A stretch of DNA of 64,000 nt from Burkholderia diffusa (GTDB taxonomy: Bacteria > Pseudomonadota > Gammaproteobacteria > Burkholderiales > Burkholderiaceae): assembly GCF_001718315.1 (NCBI RefSeq), contig NZ_CP013362.1:1426001-1490000 (forward strand). Direction: 5' to 3'. Under the pieces are notes generated by a model. The model searched no databases and had not been told where the DNA came from. It worked only from the letters and a program-made list of their open reading frames with translations. Within the stretch, counting starts at the first letter, position 1; each line of letters begins with the position of its first letter. Shown here in pieces: positions 38,486 through 46,831 of the stretch. The translations under genes and the position numbers were made by a program.

Positions 38486-38514
38486 TTGCCAAGTGCGCGA
38501 GGGCTCCATATAAT
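38486..38514 (+). promoter_or_regulatory. sigma70 promoter of tRNA-Val
   Basis: TTGCCA (38486-38491), a 17-base spacer and a perfect TATAAT (38509-38514), 12 bases ahead of the tRNA 5' end. Confidence 0.85.
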
Positions 38515-38526
38515 CTTAGCTTCTCT

Positions 38527-38603
38527 AGGCTCGTAGCTCAGCTGGTTAGAGCACCACCTTGACATGGTGGGGGTCGTTGGTTCGAGTCCAATCGAGCCTA
38601 CCA
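38527..38603 (+). tRNA. tRNA-Val (anticodon GAC)
   Basis: A full 77-base cloverleaf. The acceptor strand AGGCTCG pairs with CGAGCCT, followed by an encoded ACCA. The D-arm GCTC..GAGC contains GGTTA. The anticodon stem is CCACC/GGTGG with loop TTGACAT, giving anticodon GAC at 38561-38563 (reads GUC/GUU). The T-arm is GTTGG-TTCGAGT-CCAAT. Confidence 0.95.
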
Positions 38604-38762
38604 ACGAATTGAGAATGCCCAGTTTCCGGGTGTTCGATGCAGTAAATAACTCAACGCGAACAAGGCGAATACGGTTATGACACCGCGAACGTTGACCGAA
38701 ACCTTTTCGGAGCGACGCTAGTCGAGGAACGTTTTCGCCCTTTCAGTTTGAGTGAAGTATCG

Positions 38763-38798
38763 AATGCGGCCCCTCGAAAGCGGGGCCGCATTTTTTTT
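38763..38798 (+). terminator. intrinsic terminator between tRNA-Val and thrS
   Basis: AATGCGGCCCC pairs perfectly with GGGGCCGCATT around an eight-base loop TCGAAAGC. It is followed by eight T. It lies 160 bases after tRNA-Val and 77 bases ahead of thrS, so it may terminate the tRNA transcript or attenuate thrS. Confidence 0.85.
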
Positions 38799-38874
38799 GT
38801 CGCGAAATTTTCGCGCGTGACTTTGATATCGCGTGCTTGGTTTGCCGCCCACTGTCGGCATCACGGAGATTGCT

Positions 38875-40782
38875 ATGGTTTCGATACGCTTGCCTGACGG
38901 CTCAGTTCGACAATACGAGCATCCGGTGACAGTTGCCGAGGTTGCGGCCTCGATCGGTCCCGGCCTTGCGAAGGCTGCGCTTGGTGGCAAGCTCGACGGG
39001 GAGCTCGTCGATACGTCCACGGTCATCGATCGCGACGCATCGCTTGCGATCGTCACGGACAAGGATGCCGACGGTCTCGACATCATCCGTCACTCGACCG
39101 CGCACTTGCTTGCCTACGCGGTGAAGGACCTGTACCCGGATGCGCAGGTGACGATCGGCCCGGTGATCGACAACGGCTTCTATTACGATTTCTCGTATAA
39201 CCGTCCGTTCACGCCCGAAGATCTGGAAAAGATCGAAAAGCGCATGCAGGAACTCGCGAAGAAGGACGAGCCGGTGACGCGTCGCGTCGTGTCTCGCGAC
39301 GAGGCGGCCGGCTATTTCCGTAGCCTTGGCGAGAAGTACAAGGCCGAAATCATCGAATCGATTCCGCAAAGCGACGAAATCAAGCTGTACTCGCACGGCG
39401 GCTTCACGGACCTCTGCCGTGGCCCGCACGTGCCGTCGACCGGCAAGCTGAAGGTCTTCAAGCTGATGAAGGTCGCGGGTGCGTACTGGCGTGGCGACTC
39501 GAAGAACGAGCAGCTGCAGCGCATCTACGGCACGGCCTGGACGAAGAAGGAAGACCAGGATCAATACCTGCACATGCTCGAGGAAGCGGAAAAGCGCGAC
39601 CACCGCAAGCTCGGCAAGCAACTCGACCTGTTCCACATGCAGGAAGAGTCGCCGGGCATGGTGTTCTGGCATCCGAAGGGCTGGGCGCTGTGGCAGCAGG
39701 TCGAGCAGTACATGCGTCGCCGCGTGAACGAGGCCGGCTACCTCGAGATCAAGACGCCGATGATCATGGACCGTTCGCTGTGGGAGGCGTCGGGCCACTG
39801 GCAGAACTACCGCGAGAACATGTTCACGACGGAGTCGGAGAAGCGCGACTACGCGATCAAGCCGATGAACTGTCCGGGTCACGTTCAGGTGTTCAAGCAC
39901 GGCCTGCGCTCGTACCGCGACCTGCCGCTGCGCTATGCGGAATTCGGTTCGTGCCATCGCAACGAGGCCTCGGGTGCGCTGCATGGCCTGATGCGCGTGC
40001 GCGGCTTCGTGCAGGACGATGCTCATATCTTCTGTACGGAAGAGCAGTTCATTGCCGAGTCGATCGCATTCAACACGCTGGCGATGAGCGTCTACAAGGA
40101 TTTCGGGTTCGAGCACATCGACATCAAGCTGTCGCTGCGCCCTGACCAGCGGGCGGGCACCGACGAAACGTGGGATCGCGCGGAGCAGGGTTTGCGCGAC
40201 GCGCTGACGGCGTGCGGCCTGTCGTGGGAAGAGCTGCCGGGCGAGGGTGCGTTCTACGGCCCGAAGATCGAATACCACATCAAGGATGCGCTTGGCCGCT
40301 CATGGCAGTGCGGCACGCTGCAGCTCGACATGGTGCTGCCGGAGCGCCTCGGCGCCGAATACGTCGCGGAAGACAACAGCCGCCGCCGGCCCGTGATGTT
40401 GCACCGTGCGATCGTGGGTTCGATGGAGCGATTCCTCGGCATTCTGATCGAGCACCACGCTGGTGCAATGCCGGTCTGGCTCGCGCCGTTCCAGGCAATT
40501 GTGCTCAATATCGCCGAAAGTCAGGCGGAATATGCACAATCTCTGGCCCAAACGTTGCAAAAACAAGGGGTTAGAGTGGCAGCCGATTTGCGCAACGAGA
40601 AGATTAGCTATAAAATACGCGAGCACACGCTGGAAAAGGTGCCTTATCTCCTCGTCGTGGGCGATAAGGAGCGTGATGCGCAAACGGTAGCCGTGCGTGC
40701 CCGTGGCGGCGTCGATCTTGGCGTTATGCCGATCGAAGCCTTCGTTGAGCGTCTGCAGGAAGACCTGCGCTCGTTCAAGTAA
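38875..40782 (+). CDS. thrS: threonyl-tRNA synthetase
   Basis: Charges tRNA-Thr with threonine and edits mischarged serine. The 635-residue protein has an N-terminal TGS domain, then the editing domain with the [20 protein letters not shown] zinc-editing motif (about 80). The class II catalytic core has the zinc-ligand cysteine in [12 protein letters not shown] and the motif-2 arginine in [13 protein letters not shown]. The C-terminal anticodon-binding domain ends with [20 protein letters not shown] and later [21 protein letters not shown] chose the ATG at 38875 (GGAGAT about 7 bases upstream), starting [20 protein letters not shown]. First gene of the thrS-infC-rpmI-rplT-pheST-ihfA cluster. 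Confidence 0.96.
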   Translation: MVSIRLPDGSVRQYEHPVTVAEVAASIGPGLAKAALGGKLDGELVDTSTVIDRDASLAIVTDKDADGLDIIRHSTAHLLAYAVKDLYPDAQVTIGPVIDNGFYYDFSYNRPFTPEDLEKIEKRMQELAKKDEPVTRRVVSRDEAAGYFRSLGEKYKAEIIESIPQSDEIKLYSHGGFTDLCRGPHVPSTGKLKVFKLMKVAGAYWRGDSKNEQLQRIYGTAWTKKEDQDQYLHMLEEAEKRDHRKLGKQLDLFHMQEESPGMVFWHPKGWALWQQVEQYMRRRVNEAGYLEIKTPMIMDRSLWEASGHWQNYRENMFTTESEKRDYAIKPMNCPGHVQVFKHGLRSYRDLPLRYAEFGSCHRNEASGALHGLMRVRGFVQDDAHIFCTEEQFIAESIAFNTLAMSVYKDFGFEHIDIKLSLRPDQRAGTDETWDRAEQGLRDALTACGLSWEELPGEGAFYGPKIEYHIKDALGRSWQCGTLQLDMVLPERLGAEYVAEDNSRRRPVMLHRAIVGSMERFLGILIEHHAGAMPVWLAPFQAIVLNIAESQAEYAQSLAQTLQKQGVRVAADLRNEKISYKIREHTLEKVPYLLVVGDKERDAQTVAVRARGGVDLGVMPIEAFVERLQEDLRSFK

Positions 40783-40831
40783 CCGCCCTGGCAGCGCGGC
40801 TCGTTTTTTTAATTTTTAGAGGAAACGTAAC

Positions 40832-41356
40832 ATCGCTACTGATAAGTCGTCGCATCGCATCAACGGTGAAATCACTGCGCCGGAAGTGCGTCTGGTCGGG
40901 ATCGAGAACGAACCGCTCGGTATCGTAAAACTCGCTGATGCTTTCCGTAAATCGGAAGAGCTGGATGTTGACCTGGTGGAAATCGCGCCGCAAGCGGTTC
41001 CGCCGGTCTGCCGTCTGATGGACTACGGCAAGTTCAAGTATCAGGAGTCCAAGAAGCAGCATGAAGCGAAGCTGAAGCAGAAGGTCATCCAGGTGAAGGA
41101 AGTCAAATTCCGCCCGGGTACCGATGACGGTGACTACAACGTCAAGCTTCGCAATCTCGTGCGCTTCCTCGAAGAGGGCGACAAGACGAAGATCACGTTG
41201 CGTTTCCGCGGCCGCGAAATGGCTCACCAGGAGATCGGCATGCGGATGCTTGAGCGTCTGCGCACGGATCTCGAGGAAGTCGGCCAGGTCGAGCAGATGC
41301 CGAAGATGGAAGGGCGCCAGATGATCATGGTGCTCTCGCCGAAGAAAAAGAAGTGA
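40832..41356 (+). CDS. infC: translation initiation factor IF-3 with non-AUG (ATC) start
   Basis: IF-3 binds the 30S subunit, checks the initiator tRNA and start codon and keeps the subunits apart. The 174-residue protein begins [20 protein letters not shown]. The only start codon in frame between the upstream TAG (40817) and the conserved N-domain is ATC at 40832, seven bases after AGAGGAAA. E. coli infC uses AUU in the same position, and IF-3 represses its own translation by discriminating against such codons. The N domain ([20 protein letters not shown]), the linker and the C domain ([14 protein letters not shown]) are complete. Confidence 0.93.
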   Translation: MATDKSSHRINGEITAPEVRLVGIENEPLGIVKLADAFRKSEELDVDLVEIAPQAVPPVCRLMDYGKFKYQESKKQHEAKLKQKVIQVKEVKFRPGTDDGDYNVKLRNLVRFLEEGDKTKITLRFRGREMAHQEIGMRMLERLRTDLEEVGQVEQMPKMEGRQMIMVLSPKKKK

Positions 41357-41546
41357 CGGGCCCGTGCGCATGCCGCGCAGGTTCGAAAGTGGTTCGGTGC
41401 GTTGCCCGGTCAGGGCGGCGCGCCAACAATGACGGCGGCTGCGCAAGCCGTTCGCCGTACACAAGTGGACTGGGTTTCGAAGGGCGGGTCAAGGGCGCAA
41501 GCCAACCGCACACCCATCGCCATCAAATAAACTGGAGTTGTTCGTC

Positions 41547-41744
41547 ATGCCTAAGATGAAGACCAAGAAGAGTGCTGCAAAGCGCTTCGTGGTGCGTCCG
41601 GGCGGTACCGTCAAGCGCGGTCAAGCCTTCAAGCGTCACATCCTGACCAAGAAAACCACGAAGAACAAGCGTCACCTGCGCGGCGCAACGGCAGTTCATG
41701 ATTCCGATCTGAACTCCGTCCGCGCAATGCTGCCGTTCGCGTAA
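41547..41744 (+). CDS. rpmI: 50S ribosomal protein L35
   Basis: A 65-residue basic ribosomal protein starting [20 protein letters not shown] and ending [12 protein letters not shown], with the usual [19 protein letters not shown] core. It is preceded by a 190-base gap after infC and by CTGGAG nine bases before the ATG. L35 is co-transcribed with L20, whose protein represses the operon in other bacteria by binding the leader; no such structure was checked here. Confidence 0.95.
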
Positions 41745-41774
41745 CCCCTCAACTGATACTCCAAGGAGAGAAAC

Positions 41775-42134
41775 ATGCCTCGAGTCAAACGTGGGGTAAC
41801 CGCACGGGCCCGCCACAAGAAGATCATCAACCTGGCCAAGGGTTATCGCGGCCGTCGCAATAACGTCTACCGCATCGCCAAGCAGGCGGTGATGCGCGCT
41901 GGTCAGTACGCGTACCGCGATCGCCGCAACAAGAAGCGTGTGTTCCGCGCACTGTGGATCACGCGTATCAACGCGGCAGTTCGCCAGCACGACATGACCT
42001 ACAGCGTGTTCATCAACGGCCTGAAGAAGGCGTCGATCGAACTCGACCGTAAGGTCCTGGCCGACATGGCGGTGTTCGACAAGGCTGCTTTTGCTGCGAT
42101 CGTCAAGCAGGTGAAAGCCGCCGTTGCAGCCTAA
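41775..42134 (+). CDS. rplT: 50S ribosomal protein L20
   Basis: A 119-residue L20, complete from [20 protein letters not shown] to [18 protein letters not shown]20 binds 23S rRNA early in 50S assembly and autoregulates rpmI-rplT translation in E. coli. It starts 30 bases after rpmI with AAGGAGAG 7 bases ahead of the ATG. Confidence 0.96.
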
Positions 42135-42202
42135 TTGCGAAATTAGCACTGCGTGGTTAGTTGCAGCGATGTTCCGGTAGGTTCGGCCGCTGCAGCGAAA
42201 AC

Positions 42203-42226
42203 GGGGCTCTTCCGAGCCCCTTTTTT
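42203..42226 (+). terminator. intrinsic terminator or attenuator ahead of pheS
   Basis: GGGGCTC, TTCC loop, GAGCCCC, then six T, located 68 bases after the rplT stop and 57 bases ahead of the pheS start. Terminators in this position attenuate pheST in other bacteria. No leader peptide with phenylalanine codons is evident here. Confidence 0.75.
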
Positions 42227-42282
42227 GTTTGGCGGGCAGTTTCGCTCGCCAAGACCGAATGACGTTGGAAATGATGGGATCT

Positions 42283-43296
42283 ATGGATCTGGACCAGATT
42301 GTCGCCGACGCGCAGCAGTCCTTCGAACAGGCTGCCGACATCACCACGCTCGAAAACGAGAAAGCACGCTTTCTCGGCAAGTCGGGTGCGCTGACCGAGT
42401 TGCTCAAGGGCCTCGGTAAGCTCGATCCCGAAGCACGCAAGACCGAAGGCGCACGCATCAACGTCGCGAAGCAGCAGGTTGAAGCCGCGCTGACCGCTCG
42501 CCGCCAGGCGCTCGCCGATGCGCTCTTGAACCAGCGCCTCGCCGCCGAGGCGATCGACGTCACGCTGCCGGGCCGCGGCGCCGGTGCAGGCAGCCTGCAC
42601 CCCGTGATGCGCACGTGGGAGCGCGTCGAACAGATTTTCCGCTCGATCGGCTTCGACGTGGCCGACGGTCCCGAGATCGAGACCGACTGGTACAACTTCA
42701 CGTCGTTGAACAGCCCGGAGAACCATCCGGCGCGTTCGATGCAGGACACCTTCTACGTCGAAGGCAAGGACGCCGACGGCCGCCAGCTGCTGCTGCGCAC
42801 GCATACGAGCCCGATGCAGGTGCGTTACGCGCGCATGAACCGCCCGCCGATCAAGGTGATCGCACCGGGCCGCACGTATCGCGTCGACAGCGATGCGACC
42901 CACTCGCCGATGTTCAATCAGGTCGAGGGGCTGTGGATCGACGAAAACATCAGCTTCGCCGACCTCAAGGGTGTCTATACCGACTTCCTGAAGAAATTCT
43001 TCGAGCGCGACGACATCCTCGTGCGCTTCCGTCCGTCGTATTTCCCGTTCACGGAACCGTCGGCCGAGATCGACATGATGTTCGAGCACGGCAAGAACGC
43101 CGGCAAATGGCTCGAGATCTCGGGCTCGGGGCAGGTGCATCCGACCGTGATCCGCAACATGGGCCTCGATCCCGAGCGCTACATCGGCTTTGCGTTCGGC
43201 AGCGGCCTCGAGCGCCTGACGATGCTGCGCTACGGCGTACAGGATCTCCGGCTGTTCTTCGAGAACGACCTGCGTTTCCTGCGCCAGTTCGCATAA
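42283..43296 (+). CDS. pheS: phenylalanyl-tRNA synthetase alpha subunit
   Basis: A 337-residue class IIc subunit. The N-terminal coiled-coil arm (residues about 1-85) is followed by the catalytic core with motif 2 in [20 protein letters not shown] and motif 3 in [34 protein letters not shown] contains the conserved active-site residues. I chose the ATG at 42283 ([11 protein letters not shown]), the standard length. In-frame ATGs at 42259 and 42274 add a few residues. pheT starts 96 bases after the stop. Confidence 0.95.
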   Translation: MDLDQIVADAQQSFEQAADITTLENEKARFLGKSGALTELLKGLGKLDPEARKTEGARINVAKQQVEAALTARRQALADALLNQRLAAEAIDVTLPGRGAGAGSLHPVMRTWERVEQIFRSIGFDVADGPEIETDWYNFTSLNSPENHPARSMQDTFYVEGKDADGRQLLLRTHTSPMQVRYARMNRPPIKVIAPGRTYRVDSDATHSPMFNQVEGLWIDENISFADLKGVYTDFLKKFFERDDILVRFRPSYFPFTEPSAEIDMMFEHGKNAGKWLEISGSGQVHPTVIRNMGLDPERYIGFAFGSGLERLTMLRYGVQDLRLFFENDLRFLRQFA

Positions 43297-43392
43297 CGCA
43301 CGCGCCGCGCCGACATGTGCCCGCGCATGCGCCGCCGGACGTTTCCGACGGGGGCCGGGCGCCGATCTAACCTGTTTCGAACGTAGACACCC

Positions 43393-45822
43393 ATGCAATT
43401 CCCTGAATCCTGGTTGAGAACCTTTGTCGACCCGCAGCTGACGACCGACGAACTGTCGCACGCGCTGACGATGGCGGGGCTCGAAGTCGAATCGCTGAGC
43501 AAGGCTGCGCCGCCGACGTCGAAGATCGTCGTCGGTCGCGTGCTCGAAGTCGTCAAGCATCCGGATGCGGACAAGCTCAATGTCTGCCAGGTCGACGCCG
43601 GCACCGGCGCGACGCTGAATATCGTGTGCGGCGCACCGAACGTGGCGCCCGGCATCAAGGTGCCGGTCGCGCTGGTCGGCGCCGAACTGCCGCCGGCGGA
43701 AGAGGGCGGCAAGCCGTTCGCGATCAAGCTGTCGAAGCTGCGCGGCGTGGAGAGCCAGGGGATGCTGTGCTCGGCGCGCGAGCTGAAGCTGTCCGAGGAC
43801 CACAGCGGCCTGCTGATCCTGCCGGAAGACACGCCGGTCGGCCAGGACATCCGCGACACGCTCAATCTCGACGACACGATCTTCGAAATCAAGCTGACGC
43901 CGAACAAGGCCGACTGCCTGTCGGTGTTCGGCATCGCGCGCGAGACGGCCGCGATCACCGGCGCGCCGCTGACGCCGGTCGACATCCGTCCGGTGCGCGT
44001 CGAGCTCGACGAAACGCTGCCCGTGCGCATCGCCGCTCCCGACCTGTGCGGCCGCTTCTCGGGTCGCGTGATCCGTGGCGTGAACGCACATGCGAAGACG
44101 CCGCAGTGGATGGTCGAGCGCCTCGAGCGTTCCGGCCAACGCAGCGTGTCGGCGCTGGTCGACATCTCGAACTACGTGATGTTCGAGCTCGGCCGTCCGT
44201 CGCACGTGTTCGATCTGGACAAGATCCACGGTGGCATCGAGGTTCGCTGGGGCAAGCGCGGCGAATCGCTGAAGCTGCTGAACGGCAACACGGTCGAGCT
44301 CGACGAAACGGTCGGCGTGATTGCGGACGACCGTCAGGTCGAAAGCCTCGCGGGCATCATGGGCGGCGACAGCACGGCCGTCACGCTCGACACGACCAAC
44401 ATCTACCTCGAGGCCGCGTTCTGGTGGCCGGACAGCATCCGTGGCCGCGCGCGCAAGTACAACTTCTCGACCGATGCGGCCCATCGCTTCGAGCGCGGTG
44501 TCGACTATGCGACGACCGTCGAGCACGTCGAGCGCATCACGCAACTGATTCTCGAGATCTGCGGCGGCAAGGCCGGCCCGGTCGACGACCAGGCAGTGAA
44601 CCTGCCGCAGCGCGCGCCGGTGAAGATGCGCGTGTCGCGCGCGAACCGCATCATCGGCGTGAAGATCGACGCGGACGAGATCGCGAACATCTTCACGCGT
44701 CTCGGCCTGCCGTTCGAGCGTGACGACGATGCATTCCTGGTCACGCCGCCGTCGCACCGCTTCGACATCGAGATCGAGGAAGACCTGATCGAGGAAGTGG
44801 CTCGCATTTACGGCTTCGAGAAGATCCCGGCGCGCCCGCCGGTCGCGACGAGCGAGATGCGCGCGACCAACGAGACGCGGCGCTCGATCCACGACATCCG
44901 TCACGCGCTCGCGGCGCGCGACTACGCGGAAACGGTCAACTTCAGCTTCGTCGACGCGGAGTGGGAGCACGATTTCGCGGGCAACGACAACCCGATCCGT
45001 TTGCTGAACCCGATCGCGAGCCAGCTGTCGGTGATGCGTACGACGCTGTTCGGCAGCCTGATCTCAGTGCTGCGCCACAACCTGAACCGTCGTGCGGATC
45101 GCGTTCGCGTGTTCGAGACGGGCCGCGTGTTCCTCGCCGATCCTTCGGTGAAGGCCGGCGAACTGACCGTCGAAGGCTACACACAGCCGAAGCGTGTCGG
45201 CGCGCTCGCGTACGGCCCGGCGGTCGACGAACAGTGGGGTGTCGCGACCCGCGCGGTCGATTTCTTCGACGTGAAGGGCGATCTCGAGGCGCTGCTCGCG
45301 CCGGCCGCTGCGCGCTTCGTGAAGGCCGAGCATCCGGCCCTCCATCCGGGCCGCAGCGCGCGCATCGAGGTCGACGGTCGCGCGGTCGGCTGGATTGGCG
45401 AGCTTCATCCGCGCCTGATGCAGAAGTACGAACTGCCCCACGCGCCGGTGATGTTCGAAATCGATGCGGATGCGCTGATCGCACGTGCGTTGCCGGCTCC
45501 GACCGACGTGTCGAAATTCCCGCCGGTGCGGCGTGACATCGCGGTCGTGGTCGATCAGGCGGTCGAGGTTCAGGCACTTTTCGACGAAATGAAGAAGGCG
45601 CTGGCCGAAGACGCCTGCCGATTCGTTCAGAAGGTTGTACTCTTCGACGAATTTCGTGCAAAATCAAATACTTCCGGTGGCCTTGCCGCGCACGAGAAGA
45701 GCCTTGCCTTCCGCGTGACGCTGCAGGACGCGGCTGGCACGCTGCAGGACGAAGTCGTCGATCAGGCGATCCAGGCGCTGATCGAGCGGATGGCTCGTTC
45801 TGGTGCGCGCCTGCGCGGCTAA
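43393..45822 (+). CDS. pheT: phenylalanyl-tRNA synthetase beta subunit
   Basis: An 809-residue subunit that completes the alpha2-beta2 enzyme. An N-terminal tRNA-binding OB-fold (residues about 39-147) contains [20 protein letters not shown]. The B3/B4 region carries the editing site against Tyr-tRNA-Phe ([20 protein letters not shown]). B5 and the catalytic-like domain carry [11 protein letters not shown]. The C-terminal anticodon-binding domain carries [20 protein letters not shown]. Length and layout are standard. Confidence 0.96.
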   Translation: MQFPESWLRTFVDPQLTTDELSHALTMAGLEVESLSKAAPPTSKIVVGRVLEVVKHPDADKLNVCQVDAGTGATLNIVCGAPNVAPGIKVPVALVGAELPPAEEGGKPFAIKLSKLRGVESQGMLCSARELKLSEDHSGLLILPEDTPVGQDIRDTLNLDDTIFEIKLTPNKADCLSVFGIARETAAITGAPLTPVDIRPVRVELDETLPVRIAAPDLCGRFSGRVIRGVNAHAKTPQWMVERLERSGQRSVSALVDISNYVMFELGRPSHVFDLDKIHGGIEVRWGKRGESLKLLNGNTVELDETVGVIADDRQVESLAGIMGGDSTAVTLDTTNIYLEAAFWWPDSIRGRARKYNFSTDAAHRFERGVDYATTVEHVERITQLILEICGGKAGPVDDQAVNLPQRAPVKMRVSRANRIIGVKIDADEIANIFTRLGLPFERDDDAFLVTPPSHRFDIEIEEDLIEEVARIYGFEKIPARPPVATSEMRATNETRRSIHDIRHALAARDYAETVNFSFVDAEWEHDFAGNDNPIRLLNPIASQLSVMRTTLFGSLISVLRHNLNRRADRVRVFETGRVFLADPSVKAGELTVEGYTQPKRVGALAYGPAVDEQWGVATRAVDFFDVKGDLEALLAPAAARFVKAEHPALHPGRSARIEVDGRAVGWIGELHPRLMQKYELPHAPVMFEIDADALIARALPAPTDVSKFPPVRRDIAVVVDQAVEVQALFDEMKKALAEDACRFVQKVVLFDEFRAKSNTSGGLAAHEKSLAFRVTLQDAAGTLQDEVVDQAIQALIERMARSGARLRG

Positions 45823-45886
45823 GGAGAGGGGCCGCCCGCTCGCGGGTGGCGCTTCCCCATCGTAAGTTTTGGTTTTAACGCGCTGT

Positions 45887-46282
45887 ATGGCAGATATGAA
45901 CGACATGACCTCGAGTGAATTCGAAGCCCTCCTGACGGCGCAACGCAGTGCCATGAACCGCGACGCTTCGGCGCCGGCGTCCACCGAGACGCCGACGCTG
46001 ACGAAAGCGGAACTGGCGGAGCTGCTGTTCGACAGCGTCGGCCTGAACAAGCGTGAAGCGAAGGACATGGTCGAGGCGTTCTTCGAAGTGATCCGCGACG
46101 CGCTCGAAAACGGCGAAAGCGTCAAGCTGTCGGGATTCGGCAACTTCCAGCTGCGCGACAAGCCGCAGCGTCCGGGCCGCAATCCGAAGACGGGCGAGGC
46201 GATTCCGATCGCGGCCCGCCGGGTGGTAACCTTCCACGCGAGCCAGAAACTGAAGGCGCTGGTCGAAAACGGCGCGGAGTAA
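45887..46282 (+). CDS. ihfA: integration host factor alpha subunit
   Basis: A 131-residue HU/IHF DNA-bending protein. The family core (residues about 37-128) begins [20 protein letters not shown] and includes the beta-arm [20 protein letters not shown] with the intercalating proline. About 35 extra N-terminal residues (Met/Ala/Thr-rich) precede the core compared with E. coli IhfA. ATG starts at 45887 and 45896 are close; the more upstream frame from 45869 overlaps little. Its place after pheT is conserved. Confidence 0.9.
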   Translation: MADMNDMTSSEFEALLTAQRSAMNRDASAPASTETPTLTKAELAELLFDSVGLNKREAKDMVEAFFEVIRDALENGESVKLSGFGNFQLRDKPQRPGRNPKTGEAIPIAARRVVTFHASQKLKALVENGAE

Positions 46283-46343
46283 CGCCCGCGCGCTGACGTC
46301 TCCGCGCGGCCGCCGCGCACCCTTTACCGACGGTTAACCGACG

Positions 46344-46754
46344 ATGACCACCACGGTTGAGAAAGTCGTCTTGCCTCCGATTCCCGCGAAGCGCTACTTC
46401 ACGATCGGTGAAGTCAGTGAACTGTGCGGGGTCAAGCCGCACGTGCTGCGTTACTGGGAGCAGGAATTCACGCAGTTGCGGCCGGTGAAGCGGCGTGGCA
46501 ATCGCCGATACTACCAGCACCACGAAGTGCTGCTGATCCGGCGGATTCGCGAGTTGCTGTACGAACAGGGGTTCACGATCAACGGGGCGCGCAACCGGCT
46601 CGATTCGCCGAGCGGCGAGCGCGCTGCCGGCGCAACGGTCGAGCCCGACGTGCCGGCCGATGCGCGTGCATCGGGCAAGCCGGGGGCAACGGTCGACGTG
46701 ATCGCGCTGCGGCAGGCGCTCCTCGACGTGATCGATGGACTGAAGCACGACTGA
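46344..46754 (+). CDS. MerR-family transcriptional regulator
   Basis: A 136-residue regulator. The N-terminal winged helix is clear: YFTIGEVSELCGVKPHVLRY, WEQEFTQLRPVKRRGNRRYY. A short coiled-coil region follows and an Ala/Pro-rich stretch leads to the end. There are no cysteines typical of metal-sensing MerR members, so it is not a mercury or copper sensor. It follows ihfA by 61 bases, as in other Burkholderia. Targets are unknown. Confidence 0.87.
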   Translation: MTTTVEKVVLPPIPAKRYFTIGEVSELCGVKPHVLRYWEQEFTQLRPVKRRGNRRYYQHHEVLLIRRIRELLYEQGFTINGARNRLDSPSGERAAGATVEPDVPADARASGKPGATVDVIALRQALLDVIDGLKHD

Positions 46755-46776
46755 GCGCGACGCTCGGATCAATATG

Positions 46777-46810
46777 AAGCCCGGTTGGCGAAGCGCCACC
46801 GGGCTTTTTT
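46777..46810. terminator. intrinsic terminator after the MerR-like gene
   Basis: AAGCCCGGTTGGCG, AAG loop, CGCCACCGGGCTTTTTT (34 bases): a long stem with a T-tract, 22 bases after the merR-like stop. On the other strand it also follows the lipoprotein stop (46832), with only a short AAGC flank. Confidence 0.8.
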
Positions 46811-46831
46811 CATGGTGCGGGCCCGCCCGGA

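Larger units (their letters stand above)
38432..38874. other. relA-thrS intergenic region with tRNA-Val
   Basis: A 443-base gap. It holds the tRNA-Val promoter and gene (38486-38603) and the intrinsic terminator at 38763-38798. The rest (38604-38762 and 38799-38874) shows no protein-coding signal; the last part carries the thrS ribosome-binding site GGAG. Confidence 0.8.

Noticed and set aside
42153-42282. a pheM-like leader peptide upstream of pheS
   Set aside because: The reading frame through the terminator does give a few Phe codons, but they come from the T-tract itself and there is no credible start and stop around a Phe run.
42157-44970. 937-codon open frame on the minus strand
   Set aside because: It lies antisense to pheS and pheT, which are certain. 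Long antisense frames arise from the GC-biased third codon position, and the product is Arg/Asp/Val-rich without a recognisable family.
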